Shown: positions 6,174 through 15,600 of the stretch, one piece after another
How positions within the stretch are numbered: the stretch's first letter is position 1
Layout: the number at the start of each line of letters is the position of its first letter
The notes under the pieces: model-generated
Databases searched by the model: none
Told to the model about the DNA's origin: nothing
The model's input: the letters and a program-made list of their open reading frames with translations, nothing else
Assembly: GCA_028284925.1 (NCBI GenBank)
Contig: JANQQT010000070.1
Span: 1-45,190 of the forward strand
Direction: 5' to 3'
DNA: 45,190 bases
DNA from: Phycisphaeraceae bacterium
GTDB lineage: Bacteria > Planctomycetota > Phycisphaerae > Phycisphaerales > Zrk34
Made by a program: the position numbers and the translations under genes

Positions 6174-7793
6174 TCAATTCCTCGTTCCGCGTAGCATCTT
6201 CATATACGCCCCCCGCTTCACCGAATACTTCTTCCGCCCATACTTCTTCCGATCCAGCCCTCAATCCCCATACTTGCCCGCCCTGGCCGTATCGTTGAAG
6301 AACGCAATCGTCCCTCCCCCCGCATCCCTCCAAATATCAAAATACTCCAGATACAACCGCCCCATCCGTTCATCATCGTTGGCCGCCGTCAACAACTCCA
6401 CACCCAAACCGCTGGCCGAAAGATGTTGCCCGGCCTCATACGCAACCAGCTTGATACGTGGCCAATTCTTCCGGAGGTACGACGTATAGGCCTTGATCCT
6501 TGGAGCGATTACGCTTTGAAGGTGGATATTGGTATTGGCGATGACCTCATCGACGGTCTTTCCCGATCCGGAGAAATACGGCGCGACAGCTACCACATCT
6601 GCATACTTGCCAATCTCAGATCGTTCCAGTTGATCCTTTGCGGTCCGGAGGACGGCATTCTGGCCGGATACAACACAGACAACGCGATGCTCGAAGTCAT
6701 CTCCGAACACCTTTTCAGCCATTCGGAATGCTCGGAGTCCCAACTCAGCAACGATGTCATAGCTGATAACCTTCTTTCCGGTGGCTTTGGACCTTGTCCT
6801 TGCCTGCTCATGTGCCCACTGTGTCTGTGAAAAATGGTGATTGAACGTGATCTCATTGGAGGGCTCCAACCAAACGCGGAGTGACGGATTCAACCTGTCC
6901 CTGAAAAGGGTGGTCAATTTCTCCAGATAATCATCGGTGGCAAGGTGCGGAATCGTGATCCATGGATCGGCGCCGACCTTATTGCAGAGGTCGATCATGT
7001 ATTCGTACGCCACGCCATTGACGCCATGCTGGGTGGTGTGTTGGGTAGTGGTGCGATCGGCCCAATGTTTAGCGGTGGAGTGGTTCGTCCGGATCCAGCT
7101 CAGGAAACGGATCATCTTCGTCCCCTCCAGATCCTTCAAGAAGAGCGGATCGAACACTTGGCTGGCGTTGATAAGTTTTTCGTGGTCGGCATGAAACAGG
7201 CGGACATTCCGAACGGGATTTTTTGTATCCACACTCCCAACCCTGACCAGAATCCCACTGCCGCGACTGGAATCGACTTCAAATTCGATACGACCTGGTT
7301 GGCTACTGGTGGTTTTCACCACATCGAAGTGAACAGTGACTTTCCCCACCCCGTCATAGGTGACGACATACTTGCCGCCCGGATAGGCGCCCGGAATACT
7401 CCGCAGGACCAACTTGGATACGACCGTCTCCGGCCGGACTGATTTGATATTCCCGAATTGATCCACATCCGGCTTCCGCCCCGTCGATTTTCCCCACATC
7501 CCCTTCTTGTGCCATTTCTCCGACCAGTGATTCGACTGCTTCATTCGATCGAGGAATGGAAGGCTCGGATCGTAGTAGCTGCAGAAATTCAAATTGATCC
7601 CGATCCCGGACTCGATCACCGCCTTCTTGCGAAGAAGACCCGCAGCCTAGCGTCGAAGTTTGGCCGCTTTACGTTCATGCTTTTCTGCCTGATCGAGTTT
7701 CTCCACCACCCGCTCGGTGGTGCATCCGGCAATAACCAATTCCACCATCAGGGCGATGATGATGCATCCGATGAGGCCGATGAGTTTTCGCAT
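6174..7793 (-). pseudogene. Lipoprotein glycoside-hydrolase-like gene with two in-frame stops
   Basis: One 540-codon frame runs from the ATG at 7793-7791 (GGAG 8 nt upstream) to TGA at 6176-6174. It is interrupted by TAG at codon 49 (7649-7647) and TGA at codon 511 (6263-6261). Codons 1-48 encode a lipoprotein signal peptide with lipobox IAGC (C24) and a charged helix. Codons 59-510 encode a beta domain and a TIM-barrel-like domain with RFLSWIRTNHS, ADPWITIPHLA, RVWLEPSNEITFN (acid/base Glu of an Asn-Glu pair) and LVAYEAGQH (candidate nucleophile). The last 28 codons are basic. The TGA falls in KYGD-stop-GL, where Trp would be expected, so it looks like TGG to TGA. A GTG-initiated 452-residue product (7619-6261) could still be made but would lack the export signal. 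Decay or read-through are both possible. Confidence 0.75.
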
Positions 7794-7844
7794 TTTCGAT
7801 GCTCCGTTTCAGGTGACTAAACGCACGAGTCGTTGATGGGAGGT

Positions 7845-7876
7845 GCATCGGCTGAATCGAAAATTTTGTGCATACC
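7845..7876 (-). promoter_or_regulatory. Conserved upstream element, copy 2
   Basis: It matches 5695-5726 at 26 of 32 positions in the same orientation and lies 52 nt upstream of the ATG of the broken hydrolase gene. Its core on the minus strand is GGGTATGCACAAAATTTTC. Confidence 0.5.
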
Positions 7877-7977
7877 CGGAAGCCAAGCAACGAATCTTGG
7901 GACCAAGCTGGGACCAAAAATGGTGTAAATTATTTCCCAAAATTTCCCAAAATTTCTCATGCCAAAATTGCAGGCGC

Positions 7978-8025
7978 AAAGAAAAATCGTCGTAAACCCT
8001 TGATAAACAAGGATTTTAGACGATT
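7978..8025 (-). terminator. Intrinsic terminator downstream of tRNA-Pro
   Basis: On the minus strand an imperfect hairpin of about 18 bp (outer arms AATCGTC/GACGATT, inner arms CCTTG/CAAGG around a 5-nt loop) begins 8 nt after the tRNA 3' end. It is followed by TTTTTCTTT. Confidence 0.65.
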
Positions 8026-8032
8026 ATCAAAA

Positions 8033-8106
8033 TCGGGGCGGCCGGATTTGAACCGACGACCTCCTGCTCCCAAAGCAGGCGCTCTGCCAAACTGAGCTAC
8101 GCCCCG
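8033..8106 (-). tRNA. tRNA-Pro, anticodon UGG
   Basis: The 74-nt minus-strand gene folds as a full cloverleaf. The acceptor stem pairs CGGGGCG with CGCCCCG and A is the discriminator base. The anticodon arm is CCTGC-TTTGGGA-GCAGG with anticodon TGG, and the T-arm contains GGTTCAAATCC. The CCA end is not encoded. The region to its 3' side (below 8033) is rich in decayed and phage-like genes, as is common beside tRNA integration sites. Confidence 0.95.
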
Positions 8107-8184
8107 TTCCAGCAACAAGCATACGCAACACCCTCCCAATTCGCCACACCTCCGACTATATCCGTCTTCTCCAACAACACTCGC

Positions 8185-9222
8185 CTACTCCCATTTCTTC
8201 TTCCACTTCTCCCATTCCCTCGACACCTTCTTGCCTGAATTCACATACCACGCATACCCATTTCGCCTCTCCGCCTCAATCTCCTCAAACCTATACTTAA
8301 TCACACCATCCCTCCCGCTGAATATCGGTCGGCCCGTCTCAATCTCATAAAACCGCGCCCACAACACTCCCGCCCGTTTCTCACGCACAACCTTCCTCTC
8401 CCCTCCCCTCGTTACCACCTTGATGCCTTCAATCCTGGCCCCTTTATACCACGCTACCGCTGCCCGAATTGCAGTTCGAATCTCCATTGAAGGCTTATCC
8501 AGACTCATCAACAACAGCACCACCCCCGCGCTCTCACCGCCGCTTAAACTTGGATGTTCATAAGATCTCGCTCCGCGTACTGCCAACGTCTTCCGGTCAT
8601 GCTGCGCGCACCAGACGGCCAACTTGCCCTTTACTTTAATCTGACAATTCAGGATACACTCCACGCCTTTTTCAAAAGCCTCTGCCGAATCGCCCCTGAT
8701 CTTCTTCCCGACGAAATCATATGCTTTTCGCTCACTCACCTCACGCAAGAACGTCATCAACCCTACCATAACCCCATCATTAAACGTGATATGCAATCCA
8801 TACCCCCGCGCACCAATACTTTGCGGCCATCCACCATTTTCATACTGGGCACCCAGGATTCCTTTGACACCCGTCATAAACGCAGCCTTAACGCGACCAT
8901 CCCCCGTCACCCCATAAGCCCTCGCCAACAACCTCAACTCCCAAACCGTCGCTCCATTATCAAACGTCCCACGCAACTTTCCGCGTCCCCCGTCATAACG
9001 CCTTCCTGTCGTGTCCATATTCTTGGGCCAACTCCCATTAGCCGCCTGCCAAGATAGCACATTCCTTAGCCTCTCCTGCCCTTCTTTAGACTTGAACCAC
9101 CCATCCTCCTTTTTCAAATAATCCCGCGCCCTACCCTCAACCTTTCCAATATTCACCAGAAACAACAACAGGAACACTCCCCACGCTACACACCTAACAC
9201 CGTCCCTCACTCGAAAACTCAC
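8185..9222 (-). CDS. pelA: Pectate lyase, polysaccharide lyase family 10
   Basis: The 345-residue protein begins with a hydrophobic signal segment (CVAWGVFLLLFLVNIG). It carries the family 10 pectate lyase blocks in order: NGSWPKN, GTFDNGAT, GGWPQ, ITFNDGVMVGLM, KLAVWCAQHD, RSYEHPSLSGGESAG, RAGVLWARFYEI and IFSGRDGVIKYRFEEIE. These enzymes cleave polygalacturonate by beta-elimination, and the Asp and Arg residues in those blocks serve catalysis and Ca/substrate binding. The protein is probably secreted to the periplasm or outside. The GTG start at 9222-9220 overlaps the TGA of the upstream regulator (GTGA), so translation appears coupled. Pairing of a lyase with a regulator in this way is unusual. 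Family assignment is firm; the regulatory link is inferred. Confidence 0.88.
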   Translation of the reverse strand: MSFRVRDGVRCVAWGVFLLLFLVNIGKVEGRARDYLKKEDGWFKSKEGQERLRNVLSWQAANGSWPKNMDTTGRRYDGGRGKLRGTFDNGATVWELRLLARAYGVTGDGRVKAAFMTGVKGILGAQYENGGWPQSIGARGYGLHITFNDGVMVGLMTFLREVSERKAYDFVGKKIRGDSAEAFEKGVECILNCQIKVKGKLAVWCAQHDRKTLAVRGARSYEHPSLSGGESAGVVLLLMSLDKPSMEIRTAIRAAVAWYKGARIEGIKVVTRGGERKVVREKRAGVLWARFYEIETGRPIFSGRDGVIKYRFEEIEAERRNGYAWYVNSGKKVSREWEKWKKKWE

Positions 9223-10967
9223 GCCGTCTCTCCCTTTTTGTCCACCCTTTCTCCCTGACCACCGCGCTCACCCACCACAGTTCCCGTTGCTTTTTGCACC
9301 TCTTCCAGCAACTGGTCAATCTTGAACGGTTTATACAAGACCGCAGCCAAACCTTCCTGACTTGCCCGCACGATTGAATGGTGGGGATCGTATCCAAAGC
9401 CCGTCATCAGGATCACCGGCAAATCCTGCCGCACACGCTGGGCCGCAGCGAAGATTTCATAGCCATTTCGGTGCGGCATGCGGATATCGCTGATTACCAG
9501 GTCCAGGCCCTGAGAGTCAATGATATTTACCGCCTCATGGCCATCCTTACTCACAAACACGTTGCAACCCAACTTTGTCAATACATCATCAATAGTCTTG
9601 CGAATATTCCCCTCATCATCCGCCACCAGCACACGCTTACCTGCAAACGGTGAATCCGCATCACCCTGCACCTTTTCCGCGTCCAGAATCGTGTTCGGCC
9701 CCTCTGTCACCTGACGGAGTGTTCCACGCATCTTCTCAACATTGTCAACAATACTCCCCAATCGATGGCGCAACTCATCGTTCCCAATGAACTCCTCGAT
9801 AAGTGTTTGCGCCTCCGTTACGATATCGTTCAGCGGCTCACTCATCTCACGCACCACTCCCTCGGCAATACGTCCCGTTGCCGTAAATCGCTCCACCACC
9901 AGCAAGTCCAGAATATTCAACGCGATCGCAATATACCGACCGAAAATCTCCAGAAACTGCCGATCATCCTCGCAAAATGCACCCGATGTCTGTGACTCTA
10001 CGTTGAAAACACCAATAATCTTGTCATGCAAACGTAACGGAACGGTCAATGAACTCTTCGCGTGATCCAGCCCCAACACATACCTCGGATCCTTCTCAAC
10101 ATCATGCGCGATGTAACTTCGTCCGGTTGCCGCCACCCAACCACTGATCCCGTTTCCCTCCGGCTCCGCATACAAATCCACCTCCAACGCCTCACTCGGT
10201 AATCCAACCGTGATCACCGGCTCCAACTGATTACTTTTCTTGTTCAGCAACCGGATAATGAAGTGATCGAAATGCATCAGATCACTTGTAAACCGAATGA
10301 TTTTGTCTTCCAGCAATTTCAAGCGGTCGGGTACGCTCATCTTCCCGATGTTGTCCGCTTCCAGACGCACCAACTCCCGGCCTGCCGCGTCGATCGCGTC
10401 AATCTTTTGCTGCAAACGTCTCCCGCTACTCGCATCCCACACGACAGCCACCACCTGCTTTACAACACCATCATCCCCGATCACAGGCGAGATGAACGCC
10501 TCATAATAATCCGCCTCGCCGACCTGAAATCCAAATTTTCGACTCCGTCTCCTATGCTCAATCGGCTCCGGCTTTGCCGATCGAGATGATTGCTTCACAA
10601 ACATTTCAAGCGCCGAACAACATAACTGCTTGATCCGATCATAAACCGATGCTGGAAACCCCAACATTCTTTCATTCGCCCAGACACACTTGCCAACATC
10701 GTCCACGACACAAACACCTTCACCAATCGTGTTCAATACCATATTCGCCTGCTGCTCCACCAACGCACGCTCCAGCGGCAGGAAATCGCCTACATCCGCA
10801 AAGATCGCGTGATAATTCTCCCCGCCTTTCAATGCGCGCAGTGCATCATCCACGCGGTCAAAGACGTCAAGACTAAAGCAATTCCCAAGCACACCCACCA
10901 CGTCCTCCACCTCAGTCACCTCCCCGCTCAATATCAACACACGCGGCTTTTCAGAGCTCATATCCAT
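9219..10967 (-). CDS. PAS-GAF-receiver signalling protein
   Basis: The 582-residue cytoplasmic protein has an N-terminal receiver-like segment without the acidic pocket (RVLILSGEVTEVEDVV). A PAS-like region follows (about 80-180; NTIGEGVCVVDDVGKCVWAN), then a GAF domain (about 205-350; GNGISGWVAATGRSYIAHDV, SLTVPLRL), a helical stretch resembling a histidine-kinase dimerisation segment (about 360-430), and a complete C-terminal receiver. The receiver has VLVADDEG, the phospho-acceptor Asp in VISDIRMPHRNG, the Thr in ILMTGFG and the Lys in YKPF. No kinase ATPase domain is present, so an external kinase must act on it. It has no DNA-binding domain, so output may go through protein contacts. Its stop overlaps the start of the pectate lyase gene. 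Confidence 0.85.
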   Translation of the reverse strand: MDMSSEKPRVLILSGEVTEVEDVVGVLGNCFSLDVFDRVDDALRALKGGENYHAIFADVGDFLPLERALVEQQANMVLNTIGEGVCVVDDVGKCVWANERMLGFPASVYDRIKQLCCSALEMFVKQSSRSAKPEPIEHRRRSRKFGFQVGEADYYEAFISPVIGDDGVVKQVVAVVWDASSGRRLQQKIDAIDAAGRELVRLEADNIGKMSVPDRLKLLEDKIIRFTSDLMHFDHFIIRLLNKKSNQLEPVITVGLPSEALEVDLYAEPEGNGISGWVAATGRSYIAHDVEKDPRYVLGLDHAKSSLTVPLRLHDKIIGVFNVESQTSGAFCEDDRQFLEIFGRYIAIALNILDLLVVERFTATGRIAEGVVREMSEPLNDIVTEAQTLIEEFIGNDELRHRLGSIVDNVEKMRGTLRQVTEGPNTILDAEKVQGDADSPFAGKRVLVADDEGNIRKTIDDVLTKLGCNVFVSKDGHEAVNIIDSQGLDLVISDIRMPHRNGYEIFAAAQRVRQDLPVILMTGFGYDPHHSIVRASQEGLAAVLYKPFKIDQLLEEVQKATGTVVGERGGQGERVDKKGETA

Positions 10968-11861
10968 TTTCTCTCAAACTCAAAGTAATGCAACACTCAT
11001 TCAGTCCATCACCCCTTCTCGCCCACACCATACTATCCCGACAACCCATAAATCTCCCCTGGAAATAAGAGTATTAACCTCACGAGCCTTCATGTGAGGC
11101 GTGTCGTGGAAGACTGGACATCGCGCAAATCAGGGGACGATTACAACGCTTAATATCCTTCAACGAAACTCAATATCCCGGATAACGTGACCATCCCACC
11201 ATCAGAAAAATACCACCAATCAGAAGCAACACTAACCCCACCATCCCCCCAAACACCCCACGAAAATCAACAAAGGCCTCTCAGGATTACTCCACCTCCC
11301 AAATGCCCTCCGAATCCGAACCCAACCATCGTCAACCCCAATACGCACAGTAACACCTAAGGCCACGCCATTCCCAAAACTCGAAAATTGTCCAAATCTC
11401 TTCCAGGACTTTGTCCCAGGGCTCTACATCAATCCCGCCCATTCGGCCGCAATATCCACCTCGTCCTTCTTCGATTTTATGTTCATCCTCACATCCATAC
11501 GTATGCAAAGATTTCAAGCGCCGAATGAACTATCAACACGGCAGACGTACGCAATTAATATTGTAGACAATCACATCGTTGAATCACGGCCATTGTTACT
11601 GATCTATGCGCCGCGATCGTGTGTCAATCTATATTGAGACAATCCACTTCTCCAAGTCCATGTGCGTCAAGGATATATCAGCGCGCGCGGACAGGATGAC
11701 GCCGCGCAAGCAATGCCCCCTCCCATCCAAAACTGCCATATCCAGTTTTCTCCAAATTAATCACACTGAACAGGTTAACTCTCTAATGCGTCATGACGAT
11801 TGTCACTACATATCCCCTCGCCAATCAGATGTGTATGGGGTCTAAAGGATCAGGAAGGAGC
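10968..11861. other. Long gene-poor stretch
   Basis: No intact gene is convincing. On the minus strand between about 11160 and 11520 there are protein-like fragments in different frames. One reads DDGWVRIRRAFGRWSNPERP; the next frame reads a membrane helix, GLVLLLIGGIFLMVGWSRY, ending at a stop near 11170. A 61-codon frame (11332-11517) contains PWDKVLEEIWTIFEFWEW. They may be pieces of one or two frameshifted small membrane proteins. The plus-strand side up to 11861 shows nothing clear. Confidence 0.35.
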
Positions 11862-11867
11862 ATGGTG

Positions 11868-12263
11868 GTGAAATGCTTGATTGTCGAAGGGAACGTTGCA
11901 ACTCGAAGTGCGATGTATGAGCATCTGCGTGAGTTTACACAGTCCAATATTGCTGCAAACGGCAAGGAAGCGCTGGAGATGGTCTGGAATGCGCTGACGA
12001 ATGATGAGCCGTATGACCTCATATTTTTCGATGTCAATCTCTCCGAACTGGACGGCCGAAATATCCTGGCCGAGATTCGCCGACTGGAGAGCGACTCGGA
12101 ACTGAATACGAGAGGCCACGCTCTGGTTGCGCTGACATCTGAAGTGAATGTCACCACCGAACAATACAGAACTTTCCGAAGTCTGGCGGATGGATATCTT
12201 GTAAAACCCATCGCCAAAGAGAAGCTGACGCAACATGTTGCGGTAAGCCAGATTGCTGGCTGA
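11868..12263 (+). CDS. Single-domain response regulator receiver
   Basis: The product is a stand-alone CheY-like receiver of 131 residues: KCLIVEGN, then YDLIFFDVNLSELDG with the phospho-acceptor Asp (D55), ALVALTSEV with the switch Thr and DGYLVKPIAKEKL with the conserved Lys. The usual Asp-Asp pair after strand 1 is replaced by Glu-Gly, so metal binding may be altered. I chose the GTG at 11868 because AGGAG ends 7 nt before it; the ATG at 11862 is only one base from AGGAG. The frame is open back to 11793, but that part has no domain. It lacks an output domain and probably relays phosphate to or from another protein. A strong terminator follows. Confidence 0.8.
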   Translation: MKCLIVEGNVATRSAMYEHLREFTQSNIAANGKEALEMVWNALTNDEPYDLIFFDVNLSELDGRNILAEIRRLESDSELNTRGHALVALTSEVNVTTEQYRTFRSLADGYLVKPIAKEKLTQHVAVSQIAG

Positions 12264-12316
12264 CTCCGATTTCGGGTCCAACTGTCACAGTCACCTTAAA
12301 TAAAAACACATCTGAG

Positions 12317-12341
12317 CCGTAGTCTACGGACTGCGGTTTTT
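12317..12341 (+). terminator. Strong intrinsic terminator with UACG tetraloop
   Basis: CCGTAGTC-TACG-GACTGCGG forms an 8-bp stem (one T-G wobble) closed by a UNCG-type tetraloop in a C-G closing pair, followed directly by TTTTT. It lies about 55 nt after the receiver gene. Confidence 0.85.
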
Positions 12342-12646
12342 CATTGCGTCCACGTAATGCATCACCAGGGTCATCAAGAAAATCACGAGACTCTTTACGA
12401 CAAGGACGGGTCTGTTATCCGGCTCGCCGAAGACTATCGATGCAATTCGATAGGAAGTTACGTCGCAAACGAACCGTGGAGACGGCGGAGAACCGGTCCT
12501 TTTGCAAACTGTATTTGGAAGTGACTGAAACAGGAAAATGAGTTCGGTAACGCGACATCTGTGTTGGTCGCATCCATCAAATTGCATCGAATCGCGGGCC
12601 AAACGCCAATACAATATCCGGATATATCCCCACACGGAGAATTCAC
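12342..12646. other. Intergenic stretch between terminator and propeller gene
   Basis: About 300 nt without a convincing gene. The last bases carry the GGAGA ribosome binding site (near 12635) used by the TTG start at 12647. No clear promoter was identified. Confidence 0.5.
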
Positions 12647-15600
12647 TTGAATTTCCTTCGCATTTTCGTCACGTGTCTTGCCTTGATGGTTTTGGGAGTC
12701 GTTCCGGTCAATGGAGCGAACTGGCCAACCTATCGAGGGAGTCCAAATCGGACAGCCTATGCACCGGTATCGCTTGATCCGGATCTGCATTTGCAATGGC
12801 GGATTACCTCGTTGCGTGCGCCGCAATCCGCGTGGCCTCGGAGTCCGCGAATGCCGTTTGATCGGGCGCAGCATGTGGTGATATCGGAAGGGCTGGCTTT
12901 TTATGGATCGACGATTGACGGAAAAGTTCGGGCGGTCAACCTCAAGACAGGAAAGACGGCCTGGTCGTTCTACACCGAAGGACCGATTCGTTTTGCCCCT
13001 ACCGTGTGGAAGGATCGCTTGTTTGTTGCTTCCGATGACGGATGTCTCTATGCATTGAGCGTGAGGAACGGCGCACTTCTTTGGAAGAAGCGAGGGGGCC
13101 CCGACCGGACAATGGTGATCGGGAATCGGCGAATGATCTCGAAATGGCCCGCAAGGGGCGGACCTGTGGTATCGGATGGGGTCGTCTATTTCGCGGCGGG
13201 CATTTGGCCGTCGGATGGTATCTTTCTATACGCGTTGAATGCGAGGACCGGAAAAACGAAGTGGCGGAATACGGACTCCGGAAAGATTTACATGGGACAG
13301 CCGCATGGTGGGGCTTATGCTGCATCAGGTGTCGCGGCGCAGGGATATCTGGTGGTCTCAGGCGATACGTTGTTTGTACCGACCGGCCGGGCCGTTCCGG
13401 CGGCGTTTGATCGACAGACGGGGAAGTTCCTTTATTTTCATCTGCAGCGCTATGGGCACAATGGGGGAAGTCCGACGATGGCGATCGACGGGACGTTTTT
13501 TAACAGTGGCCTGGGTTTCGATGCCAAAACTGGAGTACGAACGAGCATTAAGCTGAGTGGTCTTCCGGCGGCTTCAAGGTCCAACTTGTTCGTGACCAAT
13601 AAGAGACGCATTATCGCGTATGAATGGGCTGAAACGACACGTGTGGATCGAAGGGGAAACAAGACAAGCGTGAGAACGCCTAAACCCTTGTGGGCATGCG
13701 ATACGCAAATGGAAGCGCAGTCGATAGCGGTAACGAATAATCTGATCATCAGTGGCGGACGCGATCGGGTCAACCTGATTGATCGAGATTCGAAAAAAGT
13801 CGTCAAGTCACTTGATGTGCAGGGAACGGTCTACGGACTGTCGGTAACAGGCAAGCATTTGATTGCATCAACCGATACCGGGCAAATTTTTTGTTTCAGC
13901 TCTGCCAGGCCTAAGGAGCCGAAGCTGCGAAAAGAGGGATATCCTGAATCAGTTTCGACAATCCCCAACGATCCGTACACACGCGCGGCTAAGCAAATTA
14001 TTGACCGCACAAAAGTAAAAGAAGGGTATGCGCTGGACTTGGATTGCGGCGACGCTTCACTGGCCATCGCGCTGGCAAGAGTATCGAAACTGACGATCAT
14101 GGGAATTGCAAAAGATGACCACGAGCTTGCGGCTGCCCGAAAGAAACTGGAAGCCGCAAATCTCTACGGCTGGCGGGTGATGGTCATCAAGCGGAATATG
14201 GCCAACACACTCCTACCCCAATATTTTGCGAATCTTATTGTTTCAGGCAAGTCGACAACTGCCGAAAGCGACGTCCTTGGGTCGGAAGTACGAAAAGAGA
14301 TAGACCGACTTCAGCGCCCCTATAGCGGTGTCGTAGCAATCGGTGCGCCGAATCAGATCAAACCGCATGTTCGCGGAGCATTAATGGGCGCAGGACAATG
14401 GACCCATCAATACGCCAATCCCGGAAACACACTTAATAGCGAAGATGACCGGATCAAGGGAAAACTTACCGTACTGTGGTACAGAGATGTGAATCATGAT
14501 GTGCCGCAGCGGCATGGACGGGCGCCGGCTCCGTTGTTTCTTGATGGTCGCCTTATTCACGCGGGTCTCGATTCGGTCGTTGCGGTGGATGCGTACAACG
14601 GTCGCGTACTCTGGCGGTACACCATCAAGGGATTGCTTCATGCATACCACGGGGATGAGCTGATGGGGACGGCGGGCACGGGCGGTGTCATGTGCATCTC
14701 CAAAGAGGGGCTATTTGTTCGGCACGATTCGTCTTGTTATCAAATCAACACAGTGACGGGTGAGCTAATCCGTAAACATGAGCTTCCAACGGCGAAAGGA
14801 AAGAAACCTCAGCCGTGGGGCTACCTTGCCGTCTCAAATGGCGTGCTGTATGGCTCGGCAGCTGATCCAACGCACACGGTCACCTATCGGTACGTCAAGA
14901 ACACGGGTGATATGAAGAAACAGCTAACCGAATCGAGTCGATTGTTTGCGATAGACTTGAAAACAGGTAAGCGGCTTTGGGAATTCAAGGCAACGCACTC
15001 CATCCGACACAACGCCATTGCCATCGGATCCAGGCACGTATACCTCATCGACCGACCGATGGCAAAATTTGATCGCGTCAAGAAATCAAATATAAAAGTC
15101 CACCCGTTTGGCAAGTTGTATGCACTCGACCCGTTCACCGGAAAAGAGAAATGGTCGCGTGACAAAGAGGTCTTTGCCACAACGCTTACATTGTCGAATC
15201 GGCATAAAACACTGCTGCTGAGCTATCAACCGACTCGATTCCGGCTGGATTCGGAGATCGGAGGGAGAATGGCTGCTGTGGATGCAAACTCAGGCAGGGT
15301 GCTGTGGGATAAGAAGCTGAATTATCGCGCCCGCCCCATGATTAATGACAACGTGGTGTACGCCGAAGGAGGAGCCTGGGAGTTGAAGACGGGTTCGACT
15401 ATTCCGTTCGCATTCTCGCGATCATACGGATGTGGCGTCCTGACAGGTGGAAGAAACATGCTCCTGTTCCGATCGGCAACCCTCGGCTATTTCAATTTGA
15501 ACGATCAGAAGGGAACACAGAATTTTGGAGGCGTTCGCCCCGGTTGCTGGATCAATGTCATTCCGGCAGGTGGACTGGTGTTGGCCCCGGACGCTTCCGC

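Larger units (their letters stand above)
7794..8032. other. Intergenic stretch at the tRNA boundary
   Basis: It contains the second conserved upstream element, two copies of TGGGACCAA (about 7898-7918), a tandem repeat TTTCCCAAAA at 7933-7952 with a partial third copy, and the tRNA terminator. A short plus-strand frame ending at TAA 7926-7928 reads ATNLGTKLGPKMV. That is reminiscent of tails of tyrosine integrases inserted next to tRNAs, so this may be the scar of a lost integrase. I see no duplicated tRNA 3' end to the left within the window. Confidence 0.4.

Noticed and set aside
6261-6263. Selenocysteine codon
   Set aside because: The position corresponds to a Trp in the local motif, the protein is not a redox family, and a second stop (TAG) is also present.
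7868-8095. 75-codon plus-strand frame ending in PDLNRRPPAPKAGALPN
   Set aside because: The ending is the well-known spurious translation of the opposite strand of a tRNA gene.
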